DNA of 64,000 nt from Bifidobacterium gallicum DSM 20093 = LMG 11596 (lineage in GTDB: Bacteria; Actinomycetota; Actinomycetes; Actinomycetales; Bifidobacteriaceae), in contig NZ_JGYW01000002.1 in the NCBI RefSeq assembly GCF_000741205.1, positions 186,001-250,000 on the forward strand, in the 5' to 3' direction. The translations under genes and the position numbers were made by a program. The notes under the pieces were generated by a model. That model was given only the letters and a program-made list of their open reading frames with translations, did no database searches and was not told the origin of the DNA. This document shows, piece by piece, positions 34,650-43,592 of this stretch. Every line of letters starts with the position of its first letter. The stretch's first letter is position 1.

Positions 34650-36386
34650 GTGAGTACTTCCCAAAACAGGTTGAAGCCTTTCGCGTGCGCTGTGGGACTC
34701 GCCATTGTGCTGTTCGCAGTACTGAGCGTGCTATCTGCGGCGATGACGCCTCCTTGGAAAGTGCAGCCACTAGCCACCCACCTGTCGGTGACGGACCGCG
34801 ACACGGCGATTCGCGCGAAGAACCTGAATACACCTCAGGAAGGAACCTATCAAGTCAAGACCACGAAGCTGAAACTGACCGTATCGGGAGGCGAGCGCGT
34901 CACGGCGATTGTGCGCGAACCTATCGGTGCACCCCAAGGCAGGCCGGCCGTGGAATTCGTGCACGGCGCGGGAACCGGAAAAGCCGAGGAAGTCTATGCC
35001 GACTTGGCCAACGCGATGGCGTCGGCCGGTATCACGACACTCGTGCAAGACAAAGCACTTGACAATTACACGCCATTGCACCGTGACTATACGGCCATGG
35101 CCCATGATTATTTGACGGGCGTCAACCATTTGCGCACGGTGGCGGGAGTTGACAAAAATAAGGTCGGTGTCTACGCCGAATCGGAAGGCACCTGGATTAC
35201 GTCAGTCATGGCGTCCATCGACCCGTCACTTGCGTTCGCAGTGCTGACCTCCCCACCCGTGGTGTCTCCGCGCCAACAAATAGCCATGGCCGCCACGGCT
35301 TATTTGCATATCGCCGGCGCACCTTCCGCCGTAATCGGTGTGGTGCCCAAAGTAACGAGCATGAATTTCGGCATGCTTGACTTGAACTACGCAAATTTTG
35401 ATGCCAAAAAATACCTGCCATACTTAACGATGCCGTTGCTGGTGAACTATGGCACCAAAGATCCCGCCATGCCGGTGGAACAGGGCGCGGAGAAGCTGCT
35501 GTTCAACGGCGAAAAAATCGGCAACCGCAACATTCTCGTACGCTATTATCCGACCAATCATCAGATGCGTACCGGATCGATGCTGTCCAAACCGGGACTG
35601 CCACTTGAGCAGCATTACACGCACAATCTTGAGGACTGGGTGAATGCCGTGGCAGCAGGCACCACGGCTGACGATTGGGCAACACCACAGATTGCAGGCG
35701 TCCAACCGTTCCAGGAGTGGGCCGCCCCATCATCAACCAAGCCGGGCTTGATCACGTCACTCAACGTGATTCTGATTCTTGGTGCGCTTGAACTGATCCT
35801 GTGCGCATGCTCGCTGGTGTCGTGGATTATTGGCGGCATCGTCAACGCCGTTCGTATCCGCAAGATCCGTCAAGTGGAACGCCAGCTCGTGGAAGGCCGT
35901 TGGGCGACAGACGTTGAGGATGCCCCAGGCGTCAGCACTGCCGCATCCAACACTAGCGCAGACGCCAAGGCAGCGAACAAACCTTGCAAGAAAGTGCATG
36001 TTCCCTCACTCAAGCGACCCCGGCGTGTTTCGGGATCTACCAAAGCCTTGGTCATGACTACCATGCTGCTCTCCGTCATGCTGACGGTAGGGTTCATCGC
36101 ATACTTCGCGTTCGCCATGGACAGTGCGCTCAACTTGCAAGACCATGTCGATCAGCTGCATATCTGGTGGGGGGTGCTGCAAGTCATCACGATATTGACC
36201 ATTCTTGTGTTCTCGTTCATGGTCATGCGCATCCTGCTGCATAAGACGACATTCCATCTGCCGGGTGAGCCCGCACACCATGCGAAGCACATTCTGAGCA
36301 CGCATTGGTTCATCATTTGCTCGGTCATCCTGTGTGCGCTGATCATGATGTTCATGGCGGCGTTCTTTGGATTGCTGACGTTCTAG
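34650..36386 (+). CDS. Membrane-bound alpha/beta hydrolase
   Basis: 578 residues beginning at a GTG. One N-terminal helix (13-31) is followed by an alpha/beta-hydrolase domain (about 60-345). The oxyanion segment is V-E-F-V-H-G-A-G and the nucleophile elbow is Y-A-E-S-E-G-T, where alanine replaces the first glycine of G-x-S-x-G. The acid and base are probably in the N-Y-G-T-K-D and Y-P-T-N-H regions. Three more membrane helices lie in the C-terminal part (about 370, 465 and 540). The catalytic domain is probably outside the cell and the C-terminal part is a membrane anchor. Substrate unknown; a lipid or ester is plausible. The GTG has only a weak ribosome site. Confidence 0.8.
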   Translation: MSTSQNRLKPFACAVGLAIVLFAVLSVLSAAMTPPWKVQPLATHLSVTDRDTAIRAKNLNTPQEGTYQVKTTKLKLTVSGGERVTAIVREPIGAPQGRPAVEFVHGAGTGKAEEVYADLANAMASAGITTLVQDKALDNYTPLHRDYTAMAHDYLTGVNHLRTVAGVDKNKVGVYAESEGTWITSVMASIDPSLAFAVLTSPPVVSPRQQIAMAATAYLHIAGAPSAVIGVVPKVTSMNFGMLDLNYANFDAKKYLPYLTMPLLVNYGTKDPAMPVEQGAEKLLFNGEKIGNRNILVRYYPTNHQMRTGSMLSKPGLPLEQHYTHNLEDWVNAVAAGTTADDWATPQIAGVQPFQEWAAPSSTKPGLITSLNVILILGALELILCACSLVSWIIGGIVNAVRIRKIRQVERQLVEGRWATDVEDAPGVSTAASNTSADAKAANKPCKKVHVPSLKRPRRVSGSTKALVMTTMLLSVMLTVGFIAYFAFAMDSALNLQDHVDQLHIWWGVLQVITILTILVFSFMVMRILLHKTTFHLPGEPAHHAKHILSTHWFIICSVILCALIMMFMAAFFGLLTF

Positions 36387-36496
36387 GACGTTCCCGATGA
36401 TTGCCGCCACACGGCGGTCTACGGGCGAGGCGGCGCCTCGCAGAGCTTCTTTCTGCGGAGCGTTACTCGGTGAAACTCCGTCTCTGCCTTACGTGA

Positions 36497-38059
36497 CTAC
36501 CCGTGCCGTTTGCCAATCCAGCGCAACAATCGCGATGAAACAAAGAATGTGGCCGCAGCGCCCAGCACGGCACGCACTTTGGCATTGCGCAACCAATTGC
36601 CGATAGAACTCAAATCAGCGACCATGGTTTCGCCAAACAGCACGCGCATCGGCCTGGTAGGCATATGTCCAACCAAATCACCATAGGTGAGCAACTTCGT
36701 CTCATAGTTGGCCGGATTGTGTTCATGGAACACGAACAGACGCAAGGCTCGGTCGGCGGCTTTGGGACCATATGAAGTGAATCCGGCAGTCGGCGCATAT
36801 CCGAGCTCAAAATTGCCAATATCACCAATAAACGTATTGGAATGGTCATGACCGGCAAACAGCGCAAAATAACCGCCAGCCTGACGCATCGCCTGCACTT
36901 CGCCCGTGTTGGTTTCGCCGCAGCATGGCCGCTCCGACATCGTCGATCCAGGACGGCACAACCGTCGGTTCACCACAAACACACGGTCAGAAAACTTGCG
37001 ATACCCACGGATACCGTTTGCAGTGAATCGTGAAACCGGTTTCAAACAGTCATAAATTTCCGGCGCCGGAATATGCTGAAATGCAATCGCTGGCAACCGG
37101 CCGGGGCGATTGTGGGACAAAGCATCCATTGCCGAACCCAACCAGGCCACCGCACCCTGTGAAGGTGACCCATAGCCGCCACCCGGTTCATAATCACCCG
37201 AATTGACAAGCACCACGGCCATCGCGTGGCCGTCACCTCGTGAGGCTTCAATCGGCACGGCAAACGTACCTGATTCATAGCTCAGCGGATCGCCCTCGTG
37301 CTGCCCCGTAAGCCGGTTCCATTGATGCACGACTTGCTGGTTGACTTTGCGTCTCAATGAAGAAAAACGCGAAACAGCAGCATGCGCCAACCATGTGCCC
37401 ATAGTGCCCATAGTCGAGCGATCAATACGGCGAGGCACTGCATGGCTCCCGTCATCCCCACGCGTTTCCCGCGAGGGCGAATCCTCAGCATTCGGCGGCG
37501 CAGCCGCCACGGGCGTGGGCGGATTCATACATCCCTCATACGAACGATATATCGCATCCTGCTCGTCAAGTGTCAATCCGCATTGGAAATCATGATTGCC
37601 GTAGGTCACGGCGAACGGTATGCCGCGTCGCACAATCGGTTCAAGAAATGCGTCAATCGTGGCCCGCACCTTTTGCGTCGCGCGGTCATGCGCATCCTGG
37701 CCATCGGCATCGGGCACATTCACACGCCGCCACCATTGCGTGCGCACGTCGCCATATCCGCGCGTCAACCATCGTTCAATCCGCGAGCCCACCGGCTGCG
37801 CGGTGCCCGGCGTATCCCCTTGCCGGTTCACATAATATTCAGCAAACGCCGGATCGTATCCGCGAATCTGATCTCCAGTCAGCACCACCAGATCAGGATC
37901 CGCTTGTGCAATGGCTTCATCAATCAGGCGGATTGTATCTGGGCTGACCACCGGACCATCCTGGATATCGGCCAGCTGCAACACCCTAAACGTCCCATCC
38001 TTGCGGAACCGCAATGTTCGTCCCACCGGACCTCCTCTTGACTGTGCCTCAGTTCCCAC
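36497..38059 (-). CDS. Calcineurin-like metallophosphoesterase
   Basis: 520 residues, starting at a GTG with GGGGAGA about 6 bases upstream. The dinuclear-metal motifs of the family are in order: D-I-Q-D near 31 (Gln where His is usual), G-D-Q near 62 (for G-D-x-x), G-N-H-D and, near the C-terminus, G-H-D-H-S-N. A long insertion rich in Arg, Pro and Ser lies between them. No signal peptide or membrane helix is clear. Purple-acid-phosphatase-like cytoplasmic enzymes share this layout. Substrate unknown. Confidence 0.85.
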   Translation of the reverse strand: MGTEAQSRGGPVGRTLRFRKDGTFRVLQLADIQDGPVVSPDTIRLIDEAIAQADPDLVVLTGDQIRGYDPAFAEYYVNRQGDTPGTAQPVGSRIERWLTRGYGDVRTQWWRRVNVPDADGQDAHDRATQKVRATIDAFLEPIVRRGIPFAVTYGNHDFQCGLTLDEQDAIYRSYEGCMNPPTPVAAAPPNAEDSPSRETRGDDGSHAVPRRIDRSTMGTMGTWLAHAAVSRFSSLRRKVNQQVVHQWNRLTGQHEGDPLSYESGTFAVPIEASRGDGHAMAVVLVNSGDYEPGGGYGSPSQGAVAWLGSAMDALSHNRPGRLPAIAFQHIPAPEIYDCLKPVSRFTANGIRGYRKFSDRVFVVNRRLCRPGSTMSERPCCGETNTGEVQAMRQAGGYFALFAGHDHSNTFIGDIGNFELGYAPTAGFTSYGPKAADRALRLFVFHEHNPANYETKLLTYGDLVGHMPTRPMRVLFGETMVADLSSIGNWLRNAKVRAVLGAAATFFVSSRLLRWIGKRHG

Positions 38060-38315
38060 TCATCTCTCCCCAAATACAACCATGCTAGCAATGCCGCTTC
38101 AAGAGGGATATGCCCCTCATCCTCTCTACGCGCAATCCTCACCTTTACCATCGCCGGTTTCTCCAGTCGCGTTCAAATCCCCGGCATACCCACGAGGCAC
38201 ATGACAGCTATTCATGGAAAAGCAGAAATAATAATCCTTATATATTTCACAATTCTATAGTGATATTCCACACCCCTCACTCCCCCACCCAACATCCACC
38301 TCTCCCCACCCCTCT

Positions 38316-38974
38316 CCCGCACGTAACGCAACTAGCTTACGTGCGGGAAGAAAAGTCGGGCACCCTCCCGCACGTAAGCGAGTTACTGTGTATCCCTTGG
38401 AAATAAAGGAATTTACCCCGCCTTCCCGCACGTAAGCCAGTTACGTTACGTGCCGGAGGAAGAATCAGGCCACCCATCCCGCACGTAAGCGAGTTATGGT
38501 ACACTCCTTGGAAATAAAGGGATTCACGTTGCCTTTCCCCGCACGTAACGCAACTGGCTTACGTGCGGGAGGCTGGAAGGGAGAGCTCGACAATTCATCC
38601 TAGCCCTCGGCACAGGACTCCATCATCCCAGGCGTCACCCTGCTGCACGTCACGCAACTAGCTTAGATGCGGGAGTAGAAAATATCAGAGAATATAGAAA
38701 TAATTTCCGTCACCTATCTGCGCGAAGACCCCTTGCCGCACGTAACGTAATTGCGTTACGTGCGGGAGGATAAGAATGATTTTCATCACGGACCTTCTCA
38801 GGATTCCAGCAGGATTCCAGCTACCGCCCTCCCCGCACATAACGTAACTGGCTTACGTGCGGGAGAAAGAAGCGACTGCCATCCCGCACGTAAGCGAGTT
38901 ACAGCGCACCCCTTGAAAATAAAGGGATTCACGTTGCCTTTCCCCGCACGTAACGTAACTGGCTTACGTGCGGG
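38316..38974. repeat. Palindromic-repeat cluster 7, simple and composite units
   Basis: Simple palindromes at 38316-38347, 38425-38456, 38538-38569, about 38735-38767, 38832-38862 and 38943-38974; a decayed one near 38643-38672. Composite units (left arm, then AAGCGAGTTA and a tail like CCTTGGAAATAAAGG) lie at 38367-38411, 38478-38522 and 38883-38930. Units of the two kinds alternate about every 51-60 bp. The last palindrome overlaps the 3' end of the GntR gene. Confidence 0.88.
38771..38785. promoter_or_regulatory. Zur/Fur-box-like 15-mer in cluster 7
   Basis: TAAGAATGATTTTCA matches 13 of 15 bases of the TGAGAATGATTATCA seen in cluster 3. It lies next to a palindromic repeat, downstream of the GntR gene. 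Confidence 0.25.
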
Positions 38975-39797
38975 AGATGGGAGGAGACAGGGGGACAGCG
39001 GGTGGGAACGCGTCAGGGTCGGGCGCTGTTTTGGTGGCGGACAGGCGCAGGTAGCCCGAGTGGTGCATCGTGACGCGTACGCGGTCGGCGCGGTAGATAT
39101 CACTCGCCCGTTCGAGTGGCGTGCCATCGGGCGCGTAGGCGAGTCGATGGATTTTCAGCAGGCAGGTACCTGGAGTCACGTTGAGCAGCTTCGACTCGCG
39201 CGCGCCAGCCGTCACGCATTCGAGCGTTTCGTCCACGGCGTGCACACGCAGGCCGTAGTGTTCGGCAAACAGCGCGTAGAACGGCCGCGTCAAATCAAGT
39301 TGGGCAAAGCCTGGAAACAGTTGCGCCGGCAGGTGGTTTTCCTCAACGCTCAACGGTTCGCCATCGAGCAGCCGCAGACGCGTCATCGACAGCACCGTGT
39401 GCCGCCCATCACCCAACCGCAACAGCCGCACATCCGACTGGTCAGCGGCAATCAGCGCCGAGGTGAGCGGCTTGGACGTCAGCATCCATCCTTGTCGACG
39501 CGCGATTTCGGGTAGCGATTCAGCCGTGTTGAGGTTGCGTTCGAGCTTGCCGTCGGCCACTACGATGCCGCCGCCACGTCCGATGCGCCGCACAATCTCA
39601 CGTTGTGATTCGAGCACGGCCAACGCGCGACGTAGTTGGGCTCTTGAAATGCCGTAACGCTCAGCCAGTGCCCGTTCAGAACTCACTTTTTCACCGGGCA
39701 TGAATCCGTTGTCACGAATGTGCGCGCGCAGTCGCCGCACGAGTTCATCCGTGCGCGCTTCTTGCGGTTGTTGCGCGGCTCCATCGTTGTCACTCAT
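38964..39797 (-). CDS. GntR/HutC-family regulator with UTRA domain
   Basis: A 277-residue DNA-binding regulator starting M-S-D-N-D-G, with GGAGGTG before the ATG. A winged-helix domain lies at about 13-80 (A-L-A-E-R-Y-G-I-S-R-A-Q-L-R-R-A-L). The ligand-binding UTRA domain spans about 105-255. The last codons (I-S-R-T) and the TAA stop come from a palindromic repeat (38943-38974), so the C-terminus has probably been rewritten by the repeat. It sits immediately downstream of the PLP enzyme gene and likely controls the 39-45 kb cluster. A shared 14-base site lies upstream of both genes. Confidence 0.9.
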   Translation of the reverse strand: MSDNDGAAQQPQEARTDELVRRLRAHIRDNGFMPGEKVSSERALAERYGISRAQLRRALAVLESQREIVRRIGRGGGIVVADGKLERNLNTAESLPEIARRQGWMLTSKPLTSALIAADQSDVRLLRLGDGRHTVLSMTRLRLLDGEPLSVEENHLPAQLFPGFAQLDLTRPFYALFAEHYGLRVHAVDETLECVTAGARESKLLNVTPGTCLLKIHRLAYAPDGTPLERASDIYRADRVRVTMHHSGYLRLSATKTAPDPDAFPPAVPLSPPISRT

Positions 39798-39846
39798 ACC
39801 CGTCACCTCCGTAGTTCCTCTATTGTGCTTTTGATATTTCTGCAAT

Positions 39847-39860
39847 CATGTACATGGCAT
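39847..39860. promoter_or_regulatory. Candidate GntR operator upstream of gntR
   Basis: CATGTACATGGCAT, with inner palindrome CATGTACATG, lies about 50 bases upstream of the regulator's start. It differs by one base from a site upstream of the PLP enzyme gene at 41632-41645. This suggests autoregulation. Confidence 0.45.
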
Positions 39861-39912
39861 TGCATAGCAACCTGATGTTCGCGTTTCTGGCACGTCCAGC
39901 GGCATGGCAATG

Positions 39913-39957
39913 CCGCCTGCAGCATGGTCGATGCTAGAAAGACCATGTTGCAGGCGG
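39913..39957 (-). terminator. Long hairpin after the PLP enzyme gene
   Basis: A 17-bp stem with one G-T pair: CCGCCTGCAGCATGGTC (39913-39929) with its partner at 39941-39957, around an 11-base loop. It lies 94 bases after the stop and before the GntR gene. No T-run follows. Confidence 0.6.
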
Positions 39958-40050
39958 TGGCGCATGATGTTACGAAACCGATACCTCACCGTTGGCGTGG
40001 CCATGAGGCAGCCACAGAAATCAACAGGAATATTGCGCGGGGACGCGGCG

Positions 40051-41526
40051 TCACAAGCCCAACTCGAGCAGCACGGATTCAAAACCTTCAAGGAAGAAGT
40101 TGCCGTCGTCCTCAGTGAAGACGAGCGGCGGACGCAACTTGAGAATGTTGCCAAAGCGTCCGCAGACCGATGTCAAAATGTGGCGGTCGCGCAACAGTTC
40201 AAGCATGTCAAGCGCAGCCTTCTGATCAGGCTCCTTCGTGCCAGGCTTGACAATCTCGCAGCCAATATACAAACCAGCACCGCGCACGTCGCCAATGCAA
40301 GCGTGGGCAGGCTGCAATGCGATGACGCCTTCCTTGAACAGACGGCCCACATGCTTGGCATTGCCTTGCGTGTCGTCGTCACGCATCACGTTGAGCGTGG
40401 CCTGGGCGGCGCCCATGCACACGGGGTTACCACCGAACGTATTGAAATACGGAATCGAACCTGCAAACGGTTCCAATACTTCATGACGGGCCGCCATAAG
40501 CGAGGTCGGCAGGCCGTTGGCCATGGGCTTTCCCGACGTAACGAGATCGGGCACGATGCCTTGGCGTTCAAAGCCCCAGAACGCATCGCCTGTACGCGTG
40601 AACCCAGGCTGCACTTCGTCGGCGATCCAAACTCCGCCAAGCTCATGGACCGTGTCAATGACGGGCTTGAGGAAACCAACAGGATCCGGGTACACGCCGT
40701 CGGACGAGAAGATCGAGTCGGCGAGCAAGCCGGCAAACTTGATGCCGTGGCGGTTCATGTCGGCGACAGCACGATGCACTTCACCAGCCATCCAGTTGCC
40801 GAACTGTTCGGCGCTGGCTTCGCCGGCACGGATCAGCGCGCCAGATTCCAAACCGGCCTGCATCGCGGCGAGCGCGGCCGCATCCGTGTCGATGCCTTCC
40901 GAATAGGCGATGCCCGTGTTGATTGTCGGGGCGAGCGTGTCGGACACGGGAATCACGAGGCGGTAGGTGTCTGGCGTTGGAATCATACGCATTGTGGGGC
41001 CGACGGGCTGAGCCGTACCCAAGGCCGGCGACAGTGCGGAAGTCAGTTCGGTGTTGCCGTGGTAGGCTTCGGCAGTCACGATGATGCCTTCGCCGCCCGT
41101 GTAGGTTTGGGCCACGCGAACTGCGAGATCATTGGCTTCCGAGCCTGTGCACTGGAACATGATGCGGTCGATTTCTTCCGGCATCGTGGACAGGATGTCT
41201 TCGGCGTAATGCAGCACGTTTTCATGCAGGTAGCGCGTGTGCGTGTTGAGTTGCGAAGCCTGGTCGGTGATGGCCTGCACGACGCGTTCGTTGGCATGGC
41301 CGACTGAGGCCACATTGTTGTAGACGTCCAGATATTCGGTGCCGTCGGCGTCCCACAGGCGTGCGCCGCGACCTTTGACGAGGTGCACGGGCGTGCGGTA
41401 GAACAAGCGGTATGCGGGACCGAGCACTTCGCGTTCTTCCGTGAGTTTGCGCGTTTGCTCATCGAGCGCGTCCGCCATGTCCGGACGGAAGCTGTTGGTG
41501 TCCATGATTGTGGATCGCGTGGCCAT
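40051..41526 (-). CDS. Class III PLP enzyme, AGXT2/phospho-lyase type
   Basis: Fold-type I pyridoxal-phosphate enzyme, 491 residues; the start has AAGGAG 6 bases upstream. The PLP lysine is K333 in S-G-K-P-M-A-N-G; the ring-binding aspartate is D303 in I-A-D-E-V-Q-P-G-F-T-R. The G-K-P-x-x-N-G form, rather than the usual S-K-x-L-x-G-G of omega-aminotransferases, is typical of the AGXT2 group. That group includes ethanolamine-phosphate and phosphohydroxylysine phospho-lyases. The adjacent kinase and ethanolamine-type permease genes strengthen a phospho-lyase role: phosphorylated amino alcohol to aldehyde, ammonia and phosphate. An ordinary transaminase cannot be excluded. Confidence 0.8.
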   Translation of the reverse strand: MATRSTIMDTNSFRPDMADALDEQTRKLTEEREVLGPAYRLFYRTPVHLVKGRGARLWDADGTEYLDVYNNVASVGHANERVVQAITDQASQLNTHTRYLHENVLHYAEDILSTMPEEIDRIMFQCTGSEANDLAVRVAQTYTGGEGIIVTAEAYHGNTELTSALSPALGTAQPVGPTMRMIPTPDTYRLVIPVSDTLAPTINTGIAYSEGIDTDAAALAAMQAGLESGALIRAGEASAEQFGNWMAGEVHRAVADMNRHGIKFAGLLADSIFSSDGVYPDPVGFLKPVIDTVHELGGVWIADEVQPGFTRTGDAFWGFERQGIVPDLVTSGKPMANGLPTSLMAARHEVLEPFAGSIPYFNTFGGNPVCMGAAQATLNVMRDDDTQGNAKHVGRLFKEGVIALQPAHACIGDVRGAGLYIGCEIVKPGTKEPDQKAALDMLELLRDRHILTSVCGRFGNILKLRPPLVFTEDDGNFFLEGFESVLLELGL

Positions 41527-41628
41527 GAGGGGCTCCTTGGTGTTTAATTCGTAGGTGGGGGAAATGACAATCACACGGTTGGGTGGCCGTAGTGGCACCG
41601 TCAATGCGGTTCCGCGTTTGCAACTGTT

Positions 41629-41645
41629 TGCCATGCACATGGCAT
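41629..41645. promoter_or_regulatory. 16-bp palindrome upstream of the PLP enzyme gene
   Basis: TGCCATGCACATGGCA (41629-41644) is a perfect inverted repeat with a 2-base centre, 103 bases upstream of the PLP enzyme start. Its right part recurs upstream of gntR. It is a good candidate operator for the GntR regulator. The remainder of 41527-41896 holds no gene. Confidence 0.5.
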
Positions 41646-41896
41646 GAAGGCCGGAACATATGCTGTGGCCACTGGTGAACGTGCCAACGTGTGCAGTGTG
41701 GCAGCTGCCGTCAGCGTGTGGGAGACCAGGGAACGGCTGATGTGGTGAACAGCTCACCGTCAGCCGTTTCCACAGTTGCGGGGCCGCTGCAGCTAGCGGT
41801 CATGCATGACGGGTAGGTGACGGCGTGTATGCCGCGCCGTCACCACTCGTTTGACTGTTGGGTTTGGGCAGTTGGTTTGCAGGTTGCGTCTACTGC

Positions 41897-43399
41897 TCAC
41901 TCGTGCGTCTTGTATTCGACGGTGCCGCCGGACGCGGCGAACTCCTCTTCCGGGGAGAGCACAAGATGCTTGCGGCCGTAGACTGCGAAGAACACCGAGG
42001 CTGCCAGATAGATGCCGACCATGACGTAGACGGCCAGGCGGTAATCGGGGTTGAGCAGCACGGCCACGAAGATTGCAAACGAGAGCAAACCGGCGATCAC
42101 AGCGCCAGGAATGCCGAACTTTGACACAAACGGACGCTTGATGTTCGGCATGCGCTTGCGCAACAGCACGTATGACACCATTTGCAGTAGGTAAGCGAGC
42201 ACTGCGCCCCACACGGCGATGTTCAGCACGACCGAACCGGCTCCCTCACCGCCGTAAGCGATGATGAACAGGGCCGCGAAACCGATGACGGCACCGACGA
42301 TCAGACCCCAGTATGGCGTCTTCTTCTTGCCTGTCAGCGACAGGAACGCCGGATAGTAACCCGCGCGGCTCAGCGAGTAGAGGTTGCGGCCGTAGGCGAA
42401 CGTGATGCCTTGCACCGAGGCCAGCAGGCCGATCAACGCGAAGGCTGACAGCACTGCGGCCAGGTTGCCGGGCAGCACGGCGCGGAAACCGTCGAGCAGC
42501 GGCTCATCCGATCCGGATAGTGCGGCGGCGCCCATGACGGACGGGTTGAGCAGCACCACGAGCACGCCCGTGATGCCGAGCGTGGCGATGCACAGGCGCG
42601 AAGCCTTGGGAATGTTGCGTTCAGGTTCACGCACTTCTTCAGCGGCGAGCGGCAACTGTTCGATGCCGAGGAAGAGCCACATGGCGAATGGCATCGCGAA
42701 GAAAATCGCGCCGATACCGAACGGCAGGAACGAGCTGTTGCCAGCGGTAGGCGTGATGTTGAACAGTGAAGTCAAGTCGATTTTGCCGCTGAACAGCGCA
42801 CTGACCACAAAGAATGCGAGCACGGCCAACGCGGCAATCGACACGACTTGGGCGAATCGGAACGACGTTTCGGCGCCCACCCAGTTGAGCGTGACGAACG
42901 CCACGTAGATGACGAGCCACCACACCCACTGGTATCCGGCCTCGTTGAGTGAGAATCCGCTGATATCAGACAGGATCGCGTCCGCGTAAGCCGAGGAGAA
43001 GTAGACAATCGTTGCGGCCGTCATCACATATTCGACCGTTTCGGCAAGACCCGTGAAAAATCCGCCCCACGGTCCCATGGCCGCTCGCGCGAACGAGTAG
43101 GCGCCTCCCGTATGCGGCATGGCTGATGCCATCTCAGAAATGGAGTTCAACATGAGCACATACATCGTGTACACCACGGCTGCCGCAATGATCATGCCAC
43201 CCCAACCGGCTTGGGCGATACCGCCGTTCCAGCCGGAAAAATCACCGGAGATGACTGCTGACACGCCCATCGCCCACAGGCCGAACGCTCCGGCCGTGCG
43301 CTTGAGTTGGCGCTTCTTGAAATAGTCGGTGCCGGTTTGTCGATAGGTCACGGCGCCGAGGCCCGCGCCTCGCACCCTGGTTACTTCTGGACTGGTCAT
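41897..43399 (-). CDS. APC-family transporter, ethanolamine-permease-like
   Basis: A 500-residue cytoplasmic-membrane transporter with 12 predicted helices. The first helix reads G-V-S-A-V-I-S-G-D-F-S-G-W-N-G-G, close to the G-x-x-x-V-I-S-G-D-F-F-G-W-N pattern of ethanolamine permeases in the APC superfamily. The conserved family segment E-x-L-P-L-A-A-E-E-V-R-x-P-E-R-N follows helix 6 (F-L-G-I-E-Q-L-P). It lies between the kinase gene and the PLP enzyme gene, all on one strand. An amino-alcohol substrate is therefore likely, though amino-acid transport is also possible. Confidence 0.85.
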   Translation of the reverse strand: MTSPEVTRVRGAGLGAVTYRQTGTDYFKKRQLKRTAGAFGLWAMGVSAVISGDFSGWNGGIAQAGWGGMIIAAAVVYTMYVLMLNSISEMASAMPHTGGAYSFARAAMGPWGGFFTGLAETVEYVMTAATIVYFSSAYADAILSDISGFSLNEAGYQWVWWLVIYVAFVTLNWVGAETSFRFAQVVSIAALAVLAFFVVSALFSGKIDLTSLFNITPTAGNSSFLPFGIGAIFFAMPFAMWLFLGIEQLPLAAEEVREPERNIPKASRLCIATLGITGVLVVLLNPSVMGAAALSGSDEPLLDGFRAVLPGNLAAVLSAFALIGLLASVQGITFAYGRNLYSLSRAGYYPAFLSLTGKKKTPYWGLIVGAVIGFAALFIIAYGGEGAGSVVLNIAVWGAVLAYLLQMVSYVLLRKRMPNIKRPFVSKFGIPGAVIAGLLSFAIFVAVLLNPDYRLAVYVMVGIYLAASVFFAVYGRKHLVLSPEEEFAASGGTVEYKTHE

Positions 43400-43592
43400 G
43401 ATGGGTTCCTCTCTCCCGTTGTTTGTGAACGCTATTGGTTCTGTTCAGTCACCTTCCGATGTGGTTGGTTGGGTGTGTGGTGTGGTATTTCCGAGGTCGC
43501 GGCAGTGGCTGCCGTAGCCCCAGACCGCCACGAAACGGTGTGCCATGGCCGGTTGGAAATGCCATATGTTGCGTGGCGGAAGTCAATATCAA

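Noticed and set aside
39904-41307. Long plus-strand frame over the PLP enzyme
   Set aside because: Antisense shadow of the class III PLP enzyme gene, with Arg/His-rich composition and no ribosome site.
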